From positions 37,238 through 101,237 of the forward strand of contig PXDF01000015.1 in assembly GCA_003566455.1 (NCBI GenBank): DNA of 64,000 bases, written 5' to 3'. The notes under the pieces are model-generated. The model was not told the DNA's origin. It saw only the letters and a list, made by a program, of their open reading frames with translations, and made no database searches. Positions within the stretch are counted from its first letter, which is position 1; every line of letters begins with the position of its first letter. Below, one piece after another: positions 1 to 8,192 of the stretch. Origin of the DNA: Desulfonatronovibrio sp. (GTDB lineage: Bacteria; Desulfobacterota; Desulfovibrionia; Desulfovibrionales; Desulfonatronovibrionaceae). The position numbers and the translations under genes are program-made.

Positions 1-266
1 CTTTTTTTGAGCCCACTCACGGTACAGCACCCACCATAGCCGGCAAGGATATGGCCAATCCCGGAAGTCTTATTCTGTCTGGAGCAATGCTTCTGGAGCA
101 CGCGGGATGGGAAAAGGCGGCCAGGCTGATACACCAGGCCGTGGAAAAGGTTATTCAAAGCAAAAAAGTCACTGTTGACCTGGCTTCTCAGATTCAGGGA
201 GCAACTCAGGTTGGATGCGGGGAGTTTGGAGAGCTTGTGGGCATCAATTTACAGGGTCAGTGTTAA
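1..266 (+). CDS. icd: NADP-type isocitrate dehydrogenase, C-terminal fragment
   Basis: The frame is open from base 3, so the gene starts outside the window and only about 87 C-terminal residues are seen. The fragment begins with FFEPTHGTAPTIAGKD, the conserved nucleotide-binding strand and loop of the isocitrate/isopropylmalate dehydrogenase family. It then runs through MANPGSLILSGAMLLEH, which in this family packs against the cofactor site. The tail after that block favours isocitrate dehydrogenase (isocitrate to 2-oxoglutarate and CO2, cytoplasmic) over isopropylmalate dehydrogenase. The missing N-terminal part would settle the cofactor and substrate. The stop is followed by a 168-base gap before the next gene. 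Confidence 0.85.
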   Translation, partial: FFEPTHGTAPTIAGKDMANPGSLILSGAMLLEHAGWEKAARLIHQAVEKVIQSKKVTVDLASQIQGATQVGCGEFGELVGINLQGQC

Positions 267-275
267 GTGGTCGGA

Positions 276-312
276 CCTGGGTCAACGCATTGACTAATCA
301 GACGCACCCAGG
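276..312. terminator. Weak stem-loop after icd
   Basis: CCTGGGT (276-282) pairs with ACCCAGG (306-312) around a 23-base loop, just after the icd stop. There is no T-run after the stem. It could be a Rho-dependent 3' end structure or chance; I rate it low. Confidence 0.2.
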
Positions 313-434
313 CCATGCAGCAGTAACTCAAGGAATTTCACCAAAGCGTGTTTGAGAATCAGCGCGACAAAACCAAAAATAAAGATTGGCGATTATTTAT
401 GTAAAACCTTCTTAATCCAGCCAGAGGAGGCCTT

Positions 435-881
435 ATGATCAGCATCAACAACATCATGTGCGCGGTTGATTTTTCAGAAGTCAGCCCAAAGGTCGCATCT
501 TATACTCAGCTTTTAGCCAGGTCCTTTAACGCTTCAGTGCGGGTTGTATATGCCACCCCGGGTCTTTCTGAGTATGTTGCATACCATGTCCCGTCCACGC
601 CAGTTGATAGACTTGAAAAAATTGTGGATGAGATTGCTTTGCAGGCAGAAAAACAAATAGAATTGTTTATACAGGAAAACTTCAGCAATATCAGCGTAAC
701 CGGCAAGGTTTTAAGGGGATTTGCCCCGGAGCAGATTGTTAAATTCGCCAGCGATGAAAATATTGACCTTATTGTCATTGGTACTCACGGTCACAGGGGC
801 ATCAGCAGGGTTTTATTCGGCTCTGTGGCTGACAGGGTTGTTAAAACAGCTCCTGTTCCGGTGATGACCATCAGGCCTTAA
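435..881 (+). CDS. Universal stress protein, single UspA domain
   Basis: A 148-residue cytoplasmic protein of normal UspA length. The C-terminal part holds the ATP-binding signature GTHGHRGISRVLFGS (G-x2-G-x9-G-S type), and the N-terminus MISINNIMCAVDFSE is the usual first strand and Asp of the fold. Proteins of this class bind ATP or AMP and act in stress survival; the specific role cannot be read from sequence. A strong ribosome binding site (GAGGAGG) lies about six bases before the ATG. It is one of two Usp genes in the window; the other, at 54 kb, is a tandem-domain form. The same reading frame stays open for 48 codons after the stop (see 882-1028). Confidence 0.9.
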   Translation: MISINNIMCAVDFSEVSPKVASYTQLLARSFNASVRVVYATPGLSEYVAYHVPSTPVDRLEKIVDEIALQAEKQIELFIQENFSNISVTGKVLRGFAPEQIVKFASDENIDLIVIGTHGHRGISRVLFGSVADRVVKTAPVPVMTIRP

Positions 882-1028
882 AAGGTTGAACCTGGCGCTT
901 CCACCGGGGAGATTATTAAGTCCTGCTCAGTGGCTGTAAGTCTTGGCAATACCATGGCCGCGGCCGAAACAGCCAGGGTGGTTGGTTACCTCGTGGAGAC
1001 GGGAAAAGTTGAAAAACAACAAGAATAA
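882..1028 (+). other. Open frame continuing in phase after the usp stop
   Basis: Directly after the TAA of the usp gene the same frame runs 48 codons to another TAA at 1026-1028. It encodes a protein-like peptide that includes SVAVSLGNTMAAAETARVVG. I do not recognise it. It has no good ribosome binding site of its own (a GTG at 930 is the only obvious start) and overlaps the start region of the next gene. It may be a remnant of a longer gene or chance. Confidence 0.25.
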
Positions 1029-1971
1029 TTCTGAAATGCTTTGCTCCAGAAGATTTTTTCTGGGTTCCATCTCAGCCGTCATTGCCGGCCTGGCTCTTGG
1101 ACCCTTGAATTCATCAAACATAATGGCATCACCCGGGGGTAACGAAGCCCCTGTTATTGGCCTGGCCCTGGGTTCCGGAGGAGCAAGCGGTCTGGCTCAT
1201 ATCCCCATGTTGGAGGTCTTTGACCAGTTGAAAATAAAACCCGCCATCATTGCGGGCTCCAGCATAGGTTCCATTATTGGCGCGTTGTACGCCTCTGGTC
1301 TTTCCGGAATGGAGATCAGGGATATTGTCAGTGATTTTTCAGGCTCCGACATGGAGAGTTTAAAAGCCCTGATTCATGGACATTCTGGACTCAAGATCCT
1401 GGATCTGTTGAAATTCGATCTTGATTCCGGCGGACTTGTGGACAGTCAGGGCTTTCTAAATTTCTTGAAGCAGAAGATTAGTTTTTCTACATTTGAGGAT
1501 CTGCCTATCGCCTTTAAGGTGGTGGCCGCGGACTACTGGAAACGAGAGCAGGTGGTCTTTGAAACAGGTGAAATTATTCCGGCGATTAAGGCAAGCATGG
1601 CAGTTCCTGGATTGTTCGCGCCTGTCACCCATGAAGGCAGGCTGCTGGTTGATGGAGGGACGGTCAATCCTTTGCCTTACGATTTGCTGGAAGGAAAATG
1701 CGATATTGTCGTGGCCATTGATGTTTCAGGTGCCAAAACCATCAATGAGGCTGACAAACCTGGTTTTACTGATTTAATCTTTAATACATTCGAGATTATG
1801 CAGCAGGCCATTATTCAACAGAAATTGAAGCATCAGAATCCCGATATTTATATCAAGCCTGAAATCAAAGATATACGCCTGCTTCATTTTTACCGGTCCA
1901 GGGAAATATTTGAACAGGCTGCTCCAGCGGCAGAATTGCTCAAGAAACAACTTGCCGCGTATATAAGTTAG
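1009..1971 (+). CDS. Patatin-like phospholipase with Tat signal
   Basis: A serine lipase/acyl hydrolase of the patatin family (Ser-Asp dyad) that releases fatty acids from lipids. Visible motifs are the glycine-rich oxyanion loop GSGGASGLAHIPM, the nucleophile elbow GSSIG and the catalytic DGG in LLVDGGTVNPLP. The N-terminus carries SRRFFLG followed by a hydrophobic stretch (GSISAVIAGLALG), a good twin-arginine signal, so the enzyme is probably exported folded. Start choice: TTG at 1009 has GGAG ten bases upstream and gives a normal Tat n-region; ATG at 1036 is the alternative. The longest frame from 943 adds a Pro/Trp-rich stretch with no homology feel and is unlikely. It stands alone between usp and a convergent regulator. 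Confidence 0.8.
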   Translation: MKNNKNNSEMLCSRRFFLGSISAVIAGLALGPLNSSNIMASPGGNEAPVIGLALGSGGASGLAHIPMLEVFDQLKIKPAIIAGSSIGSIIGALYASGLSGMEIRDIVSDFSGSDMESLKALIHGHSGLKILDLLKFDLDSGGLVDSQGFLNFLKQKISFSTFEDLPIAFKVVAADYWKREQVVFETGEIIPAIKASMAVPGLFAPVTHEGRLLVDGGTVNPLPYDLLEGKCDIVVAIDVSGAKTINEADKPGFTDLIFNTFEIMQQAIIQQKLKHQNPDIYIKPEIKDIRLLHFYRSREIFEQAAPAAELLKKQLAAYIS

Positions 1972-2135
1972 CAACCCTTGAGGGCTTGCTCTTATCCTTT
2001 GGGAAAATATTCTTTTTTACCATAAGAAAAAGCAGGAATAGACCTTCCGGGATAATTATCTGCTCCATGTCATTATGGATATTATAATTTCTGAAAACAG
2101 GGGATCAGCTTCTGGCCAATTTTAGTGATTTGAAA

Positions 2136-2159
2136 GAATGAACTGACTTACGTTCATTC
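2136..2159 (-). terminator. Stem-loop downstream of the GAF-sigma54 regulator
   Basis: GAATGAAC (2136-2143) pairs perfectly with GTTCATTC (2152-2159). On the minus strand it starts seven bases after the regulator stop and is followed by TTTC, so it may terminate that transcript. The T-run is short. Confidence 0.35.
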
Positions 2160-2165
2160 CGGTTC

Positions 2166-3704
2166 TTACTTGGTAACGTATCTCTTGGGGTTGATATTGT
2201 ATTTTTTTACCTTGTAATTGATGATCCGGTAACTGACCCGGAGGTCTCTGGCAGCTTTGAGCATATTGCCGTTCGTTTTTTTCAGGGTATCAATGATCAA
2301 TTCCTGTTCAAATTTGGATACTGTATCCACAAAGGGCAATTCATTATCTGTGGCTGTGCTTTCAGCTGTTTGCAGGGTGGGCGGCAGATGGTATGTCCTG
2401 ATCACATCTTCGTTGCACATGAGTGCGGCCCTTTCTATGCAGTTCTTGAGTTCACGGACATTACCAGGCCAGTCATACTGGATCAGCAGATCCATGGCAG
2501 GGGTGGACACCCTTTTAATGTTTTTTTCATATTCCCTGTTACATACTTCCAGAAAATGTTCCACCAGAGGAAGGATATCCTGCCTGCGTTCCCTGAGGCC
2601 TGGGATAAAAATGGGAAAGACATTGAGGCGATAGTAGAGATCTTCACGGAATCTGCTCTGTTCAATGAGTTTTTCCAGTGGCTGATGCGTGGCGCAGATC
2701 AGCCGGACATTGACTTTTGTTGCACTTTCACTGCCCAGGCGTTGAATCTCTCCTTCCTGAGTAGCCCTCAATAGTTTGGCCTGGGCTTCCTGACTCAGTT
2801 CACCTATTTCATCAAGAAATAAAGTTCCCTGGTGGGCCGACTCGAACCGACCCTTTTTTTTGCCAACTGCTCCGGTAAAAGCACCTCTTTCATATCCGAA
2901 CAGTTCACTTTCCAGAAGCTCTGAGGGGAGGGCGGCACAATTGAGCTTGATAAAGGGCTTGTTCTTTCTGGGGCTTAGATTGCGAATGGCGTCAGCCAGA
3001 AGTTCCTTTCCGGTTCCTGATTCTCCCCTTAAGAGAACAGTTGCCTTGCTGGGTGCCACCTGCATGATCTGACTCATTATTGTGGCCATGATTTTTGAGG
3101 TGGCAATGAGCTTGTTTTGAGCCAGGTCCTGGTAACTGATATTCTGGTCTGGAGCCAAAATTTCAGGGAACTCCTTTTTTCTACCCATTTCCTCCTGCAG
3201 AAAGGAAGTCTGCCTGGCGATTATTATTCCCAGAATCTGTAAAAAACGGCAATCGTCCTCCAACTGGGAAATATTTTTCAAATCCATTTCAGCGTTGAGA
3301 ACTCCAAGAATTTCCAGTTCATTGTCCGGGCTGTTTCTTTTCACTGGAACTGAAATAAAGGAAAGAGCGGCTAATTCCTCAGGAGAACGGTCAAAGGCAA
3401 GGTTCAAAAAATTGGGATCATCTTTCATGACCGGAACAATGATGGGCGCTTTTTCTTTGACCACAAGGCCGGTGATGCCCTGACCCGGACTATACGAGTA
3501 CTTTGGAGTTTTTTTATGGCCGTGGGATATGCTGTAGTCAATGGTCTGACTCTTGGGATCAAATATAGCCAGAGACATCCGCTTGAAGTTCATTTCCCTG
3601 GCCGTGGTCTTGAGTAGATTATCCAGGCCTTTGTGAAGAGGACCCTGCCATCCGAGCTCCATAAGTATCTTTTCCAGGATGGTCAGGTAATCGGATTCTT
3701 TCAT
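2166..3704 (-). CDS. Sigma54-dependent activator with N-terminal GAF domain (NifA-like)
   Basis: A 512-residue transcription activator. An N-terminal GAF-type sensor (about residues 20-175) is followed by an AAA+ ATPase with Walker A GESGTGKE (227-234), the sigma54 contact loop GAFTGA (274-279) and Walker B GTLFLDEIG (about 293-301). A C-terminal Fis-type helix-turn-helix (around NGNMLKAARDLRVSYRIINY) ends it. It lacks a receiver domain, so activity is probably set by a ligand or partner of the GAF domain, as in NifA or NorR. It lies directly downstream of iorB on the same strand, and the tpr-iorA-iorB unit has a sigma54-like promoter (7029-7044), so it is a likely regulator of that unit. The signal is unknown. 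Confidence 0.9.
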   Translation of the reverse strand: MKESDYLTILEKILMELGWQGPLHKGLDNLLKTTAREMNFKRMSLAIFDPKSQTIDYSISHGHKKTPKYSYSPGQGITGLVVKEKAPIIVPVMKDDPNFLNLAFDRSPEELAALSFISVPVKRNSPDNELEILGVLNAEMDLKNISQLEDDCRFLQILGIIIARQTSFLQEEMGRKKEFPEILAPDQNISYQDLAQNKLIATSKIMATIMSQIMQVAPSKATVLLRGESGTGKELLADAIRNLSPRKNKPFIKLNCAALPSELLESELFGYERGAFTGAVGKKKGRFESAHQGTLFLDEIGELSQEAQAKLLRATQEGEIQRLGSESATKVNVRLICATHQPLEKLIEQSRFREDLYYRLNVFPIFIPGLRERRQDILPLVEHFLEVCNREYEKNIKRVSTPAMDLLIQYDWPGNVRELKNCIERAALMCNEDVIRTYHLPPTLQTAESTATDNELPFVDTVSKFEQELIIDTLKKTNGNMLKAARDLRVSYRIINYKVKKYNINPKRYVTK

Positions 3705-3751
3705 TTGTGTTTACCTAACAAGGCGTTGAAAAGCTCCCAATTGCTGCGTCA

Positions 3752-3819
3752 TCCGGCACCCAATTGAGTTAGTGCTGTTCTGGCTGTTGTCATCATTGGC
3801 AGCTCAATTGGGTGCCGGA
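3752..3819. repeat. Long inverted repeat, CCGGCACCCA hairpin family, copy 1
   Basis: A perfect 17-base inverted repeat: TCCGGCACCCAATTGAG at 3752-3768 and its reverse complement at 3803-3819, with 34 bases between. The outer flanks also pair imperfectly. It fills the gap between iorB and the sigma54 regulator. Related hairpins with the same arm core are at 41054-41113 and 60993-61091. Confidence 0.75.
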
Positions 3820-3879
3820 CACTTGGAATTTTTAAACGTCACTCGCTTTGCGTGATCCAATAGGGATTTTTTAACACCG

Positions 3880-4476
3880 CTAAACCGGCTGATTTACAAA
3901 TTCAGCGCCAAGCCGGGCTGCCTCAAGGTTGACATCAACCAGACCGGGCTTGATCCTTTTTTTTATGGAATCCAGCAGCACCTGAAGACCAAAAGGGAGA
4001 AGTTCCATGGAAAAGAAAGCTCCCATGAGCACAGTGTTGGCTGTCTGAACAACGCCAGTTTTTCTTGCCAGGGAGACGCAGGGAATGAACCTGGCCTTTG
4101 GCGAGCATTTGATGGTTTCGGATTTGATATGATCCATGAATGGGTAAGCCTCTTTTCCGGTTGTGACTGAAACGGGGGGCATAGGGTCTTCACTGCTTAA
4201 GACCAGTCCTCCTTTTTTAAGAAAAGAAAGGGCTCTCATGGTTTCCATGGGTTCAAAACCCAGAATGACATCAGCTTCACCCTGAGAGATTTTGGGACTG
4301 AAATAGCCGCCCATGAGAACAAAGGAGTGAACAACCCCCCCTCTTTGGGCCATGCCGTGGATTTCTCCTGCGTTGACCTGGATATTCTGTTCCAGGGCTG
4401 TTTCCGCCAGAAGTTTGGTCGCGGTCAGAGTCCCCTGTCCTCCGACACCTGTAAAGAATACGCGTAATGGTTTCAT
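3880..4476 (-). CDS. iorB: Indolepyruvate:ferredoxin oxidoreductase, beta subunit
   Basis: A 198-residue gamma-domain-type subunit of the 2-oxoacid:ferredoxin oxidoreductase superfamily. The N-terminus VFFTGVGGQGTLTATKLLAE is the typical G-x-G-G-Q-G loop, and AGEIHGMAQRGGVVHS is the conserved GMAQRGG block of IorB. With IorA it converts aryl pyruvates from aromatic amino acids to aryl-acetyl-CoA, passing electrons to ferredoxin in the cytoplasm. It follows iorA with only three bases between stop and start, so the two are certainly cotranscribed. Length is normal for the family. Confidence 0.93.
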   Translation of the reverse strand: MKPLRVFFTGVGGQGTLTATKLLAETALEQNIQVNAGEIHGMAQRGGVVHSFVLMGGYFSPKISQGEADVILGFEPMETMRALSFLKKGGLVLSSEDPMPPVSVTTGKEAYPFMDHIKSETIKCSPKARFIPCVSLARKTGVVQTANTVLMGAFFSMELLPFGLQVLLDSIKKRIKPGLVDVNLEAARLGAEFVNQPV

Positions 4477-4479
4477 GTA

Positions 4480-6312
4480 TCAGCTCCTGGACCCAGGTTT
4501 GATTTCATCACATATCTGGACGCAGACCATGCATCCGGCACAGGTGTCAGGATTGATCCTGACTTCTTCACCATCCAGATAAAAAGCCGGACAGGCCAGT
4601 GTGTTTAGACATTCCAGAGTTGCCGGTCCTGACTCCTTGACTACGGCGACTTTATTTCTTTTAACGCCCATGATTCTTTTGGCGTAAAGTGGACATGGTT
4701 CTTCAGCTATAAGTACCCTGACTCCTCTCATGTTTTTCAGTTCCTCAAGGGCCTCCAGAACCGCCTTTTGGTTGAGAGCCTTGACTTTACGGATATTCTC
4801 AACTCCGCTGGCTCTGACCAGGGGTTCGATTTCAATATTACCGGGCTTAAGCCCGTACAGAGACTGGTCAACTCCTGGATGAGGCTGATGGCCGGTCATA
4901 GCAGTAGTTCTGTTGTCCAGGATGACCAGAATGAGGTCATATTTATTGTAAACCGCGTTGATCAGACCGGTTATTCCTGAATGAAAAAAAGTGGAATCCC
5001 CAATGAAAGCCACAACCGGGCTGTCCACAACCCTGGACATGCCGCATCCCCCTGAAACTGACGACCCCATGCAGAAAAGAAAGTCCGCGGTTTTTAAAGG
5101 AGGAAGAATGCCGAGGGTGTAACAGCCAATATCAGAGGAATAAATGGCCTCATTGCCAAAAACCTTGCGCACATTCAGGTAAACCGATCTGTGGGAACAG
5201 CCGGCGCAGAGGTTGGGAGGACGATTGGGCAGGCCTGAAACATCAGGAGAGCATTGTTCTTCTTCCTTGAAATCGAGACCGAGGGCGTCCATTAAAGCCT
5301 TTTCAACGCAAAGGGTGGAATATTCGTCCCATAGAGGCAGGATATCACCTTTTCCCACTACTTCTGTAGTCAATCCGTTTTTCTGGCACAGGACGCGGAT
5401 ATCATTTTCCAGAACCGGCTCCAGTTCTTCGAGAATAATCACCTTGTCCAGACCGGACAGAAAATTTTTAACCAGATTCCCGGGAAGAGGATGAGTGACG
5501 CCAAGCTCAAGAACCTTCACTTCTATTTCTGGACGGGATTTTAAAACATCCTTGAGGTATGATCTGGAAACACCGGAAGCTATCACCCCGACTTTGCCCT
5601 GACCCCATGACTTGTTCCAGGGCGAGTCCTCAATTTCAAGGCGGATCTTTTGCAGGATGGCGGTCAAGGCCCTGTGCCTCACCCTTGCCACTGCAGGGAT
5701 AGGCACAAAACGCCCGGGATTTTTCTTGAATTCACCCCTGGTTTTGGCCGGTTTCATCTGTCCGAACTCAACAGGACCGCGCATATGGTTGACTCTGGTC
5801 GTGGTTCTAAGCATAACCGGCTGTTCCCATTTGGCGGACAGTTCCATGGCTTCTCTGGTCATGTCCTTGCACTCCTGGGCTGTTGAAGGTTCAAAACAGG
5901 GCAGTCCGGCAAGGCGCGAATAGTACCTGTTGTCCTGCTCATTTTGGCTGGAGTGGCATCCCGGATCATCGGCTGAAAGGATTACCAGTCCTCCGGGAGT
6001 ACCGATGTAAGCCAGAGTCATCATAGGGTCAGCCGCGACATTCACGCCCACATGTTTCATGGTAACCAGAGCGGGGACTCCTCCCAGAGCCGCGGCTCCC
6101 GCCGTTTCCATGGCCACCTTTTCATTGGGGGCGTATTCAAAATAGTACTCGCTTTTAGAAGAGAGGCGAAAAAATGTATCCGGCACTTCTGAGGAGGGAG
6201 TGCCTGGATAACAGGAAATAAAGCCAACCCCTGCTTCCAGAGCTCCTCTGACAATGGCTTCATTTCCCAGAAGCAGTTCCTTTATTCCGGAATTTGGGTC
6301 TAACAGGTTCAT
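4480..6312 (-). CDS. iorA: Indolepyruvate:ferredoxin oxidoreductase, alpha subunit
   Basis: The 610-residue catalytic subunit. The N-terminal part is the pyrimidine-binding domain (GNEAIVRGALEAGVGF, CYPGTPSSEVPD). The central part has the TPP-binding domain with LCAGCSHRSVY and GDSTFFHSGITGLINAVYNK. The C-terminus carries a ferredoxin cysteine motif C-x2-C-x2-C-x3-C (CAGCMVCVQIC). The enzyme oxidatively decarboxylates aryl pyruvates, or runs in reverse to make them. Upstream the TPR gene ends 12 bases before its ATG, so tpr-iorA-iorB looks like one transcript. The C-terminal tail after the cluster is short, but the rest is complete. Confidence 0.95.
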   Translation of the reverse strand: MNLLDPNSGIKELLLGNEAIVRGALEAGVGFISCYPGTPSSEVPDTFFRLSSKSEYYFEYAPNEKVAMETAGAAALGGVPALVTMKHVGVNVAADPMMTLAYIGTPGGLVILSADDPGCHSSQNEQDNRYYSRLAGLPCFEPSTAQECKDMTREAMELSAKWEQPVMLRTTTRVNHMRGPVEFGQMKPAKTRGEFKKNPGRFVPIPAVARVRHRALTAILQKIRLEIEDSPWNKSWGQGKVGVIASGVSRSYLKDVLKSRPEIEVKVLELGVTHPLPGNLVKNFLSGLDKVIILEELEPVLENDIRVLCQKNGLTTEVVGKGDILPLWDEYSTLCVEKALMDALGLDFKEEEQCSPDVSGLPNRPPNLCAGCSHRSVYLNVRKVFGNEAIYSSDIGCYTLGILPPLKTADFLFCMGSSVSGGCGMSRVVDSPVVAFIGDSTFFHSGITGLINAVYNKYDLILVILDNRTTAMTGHQPHPGVDQSLYGLKPGNIEIEPLVRASGVENIRKVKALNQKAVLEALEELKNMRGVRVLIAEEPCPLYAKRIMGVKRNKVAVVKESGPATLECLNTLACPAFYLDGEEVRINPDTCAGCMVCVQICDEIKPGSRS

Positions 6313-6324
6313 AAATCTATTCCT

Positions 6325-6984
6325 TTATGAGTTTGATAATTTCTGGCGAAGAGTTTCAATTTTATATTCAATAAAACCAATATCCGTAGCCTGGGCTCCC
6401 TCTTTGAGACGTTCGTAAGCGTCCAGGGCGGATGCGTAATCTCCAGCTCTTTCAGCATTAAATGACAATAAATTAAGGTATTGGACCTTAAACTCATCAG
6501 GGATTGCTGCTGATTCTTCCTGCAGAGTCCTTAAGGCCTGACCATGCTCTTCCATAAGCTCATAAGCCTTTGCCTTTCCCAGCAGAGCAACAGGGCGCAT
6601 ATCCCGGTCAAAACTGCTCAATTTTCCAAAACTGTCCGCGGCCCTTTCATATTCTCCCATGTCCATGCTGGCTCTGGCCATTTCCATAAGGATTGCTCCT
6701 TTCAGACGATTGGGCGCATTGTCCAGAAATGTTTCAAGCTCTGCTACTCTGGCTTTGGGATTATCCTGGGCCATGATTGCCTGCATTTGGGAATTCGCCT
6801 GGTTTATCTTTCTTTCCTGCCAGAAAGAATTAAGTGAGTACGCAGCTGCGATGAACAAAACCAAACCCACAACCAGAAAAATTATTTTTATGTTATCCTG
6901 GATTTTCTGCAGAAAAGGATGGGCTGAATCATCAGCTTCACTCATTATCCTTTCCAGGAATCCTTTTTTATCTGATTCACTCAT
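6325..6984 (-). CDS. Membrane-anchored TPR protein (YfgM-like)
   Basis: 219 residues: a charged N-terminal region, one membrane segment near residues 33-53 (IIFLVVGLVLFIAAAYSL), then helical repeats of the tetratricopeptide type (for example YERAADSFGKL and DYASALDAYERLKEG). Topology suggests a C-terminal domain outside the cytoplasm, as in the YfgM/TPR_21 family, which assists envelope protein folding. The molecular role here is unknown. Its place as first gene before iorAB, with a 12-base gap, is notable since no direct link between the two functions is known to me. A sigma54-like promoter sits 45 bases upstream. Confidence 0.75.
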   Translation of the reverse strand: MSESDKKGFLERIMSEADDSAHPFLQKIQDNIKIIFLVVGLVLFIAAAYSLNSFWQERKINQANSQMQAIMAQDNPKARVAELETFLDNAPNRLKGAILMEMARASMDMGEYERAADSFGKLSSFDRDMRPVALLGKAKAYELMEEHGQALRTLQEESAAIPDEFKVQYLNLLSFNAERAGDYASALDAYERLKEGAQATDIGFIEYKIETLRQKLSNS

Positions 6985-7028
6985 ATTTTCTCCAAAAACT
7001 GCCCGGAAAACCAGGTCGTGTATGTTTT

Positions 7029-7044
7029 AGCGACGGATCTGCCA
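7029..7044 (-). promoter_or_regulatory. Candidate sigma54 promoter for tpr-iorA-iorB
   Basis: On the minus strand the sequence reads TGGCAG-ATCCG-TCGCT, matching TGGCAC-N5-TTGCW at nine of eleven positions with the -24 GG and -12 GC at exact spacing. Transcription would start near 7018, about 34 bases before the tpr ATG. A 7+7 base dyad (CATTTTT/AAAAATG, 7084-7099) lies 40 bases upstream of the -24 box and could be an activator site or simply an AT-rich 3' structure of the preceding gene. Confidence 0.5.
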
Positions 7045-7116
7045 TAAAAAAGTCAAATAGAATAAATCTGTTCGCAAATCAAGCATTTTTACAAAAATGT
7101 GATTAAGACAAGTCAG

Positions 7117-7971
7117 TTATTTTGCCGCTTTTTTTGCGGAAATGTTTTGGGCCAGATCCAGCATGCCACGGGCTGCCGGGCTTTCAGGATGCGTTTTAAC
7201 GTAAATGTATCCCTCGTCTCCTGAACGGACAATTTCCGGGTCAATGGGGATGCTACCCAGAAATTCTACGCCCATTTCCGAGGCCAGTTCTCTTCCTCCG
7301 CCAGTATTGAATATATCCAGGTGTTCGTGGCATTTGGGACAGGAATAGCCGCTCATATTCTCCAGTATGCCGAGTATTGGCGTATCCATCTCCCTGCAAA
7401 AGCTGATTGAGCGGCGGACGTCGTCAACGGCAACAGCCTGGGGTGTGGTGACAATAATGGCCCGGGCCTGGCCATCCAGAAGCTGAAGAGCGGACAGGGG
7501 TTCGTCTCCTGTTCCAGGAGGGCAGTCAATGAGAAGGTAATCCAGATCGCCCCAGGCCACGTCCTGCAGAAACTGGCGAATAAGCCCCATTTTAACCGGG
7601 CCGCGCCATATTACAGCTTCCCTGTTATCCGGCAGGAGAAAACCAAGGGACATAACCCACAGATTTCTGCCCCAGGGCACCGGCTCGATATATTCCTTCT
7701 CTATATGGGGTTTTTCACTGGAAAGGCTCAACAGTCTGGGAATGCTGGGACCATGCACATCTATATCCAGAAGTCCGACCTGGAAGCCGTTCATGGCCAG
7801 CGCGGCCGCGAGGTTGGCTGAGACCGTGCTTTTGCCCACACCGCCCTTGCCGCTCATGACCACCAGCTTGTTTTTAATTTTTCCCATTTTCTGTTTCAGT
7901 TTCTCATCCTTGTCTTCTTTCTTCTTGTCTGAAGAGCAGGAACATGATGAAGCCATTTTAAGTTCTTCCAT
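7117..7971 (-). CDS. Mrp/ApbC (NBP35) family iron-sulfur carrier ATPase
   Basis: A 284-residue P-loop ATPase with the deviant Walker A SGKGGVGKST, the LLDIDVHGPSIPRLL switch region and the family motif CPKC (in YSCPKCHEHLDIF), the pair that carries a bridging Fe-S cluster in Mrp/NBP35 dimers. A short Cys/Ser-rich N-terminus (SSCSCSSDKKK) precedes the ATPase. It probably carries or inserts Fe-S clusters in the cytoplasm. I chose the ATG at 7971 because GGAGG lies six bases upstream; the longer frame to 8001 lacks a site. It is separated from the downstream tpr gene by about 130 bases that hold the sigma54-like promoter. Confidence 0.88.
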   Translation of the reverse strand: MEELKMASSCSCSSDKKKEDKDEKLKQKMGKIKNKLVVMSGKGGVGKSTVSANLAAALAMNGFQVGLLDIDVHGPSIPRLLSLSSEKPHIEKEYIEPVPWGRNLWVMSLGFLLPDNREAVIWRGPVKMGLIRQFLQDVAWGDLDYLLIDCPPGTGDEPLSALQLLDGQARAIIVTTPQAVAVDDVRRSISFCREMDTPILGILENMSGYSCPKCHEHLDIFNTGGGRELASEMGVEFLGSIPIDPEIVRSGDEGYIYVKTHPESPAARGMLDLAQNISAKKAAK

Positions 7972-8075
7972 CTGGATCCTCCGAATTAAACCCCGCACCA
8001 CCTTGAAAATTCAATACAATCACGAGCATTGCAGCTTTCAGCCCAAGGAGATGTGCGGGGTTCAAAGTAAATATG

Positions 8076-8159
8076 ACCTAATTTGAACGATTTTATCTGT
8101 CATTGCGAGCAACGCGAAGCAATCTCTAGCAGTTCCAGGAAAAATCAATCGATTTAGGT
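8076..8159. repeat. MITE-like dispersed repeat, 84-bp copy
   Basis: An 84-bp element with imperfect terminal inverted repeats (ACCTAATTTGAACGATTTT at the left, AAAATCAATCGATTTAGGT at the right) and the internal core TGTCATTGCGAG followed by GAAGCAATCTC. The copy at 30981-31064 has the same 84-bp length. It lies between mrp and hypB. Confidence 0.75.
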
Positions 8160-8192
8160 ATGAGTTAAAAAATCTATAGAAGTCTGTAGTGA

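Noticed and set aside
943..1008. Upstream extension of the patatin-like gene
   Set aside because: The extension from a TTG at 943 lies before the Tat signal, is rich in Pro and Trp, and has no ribosome binding site.
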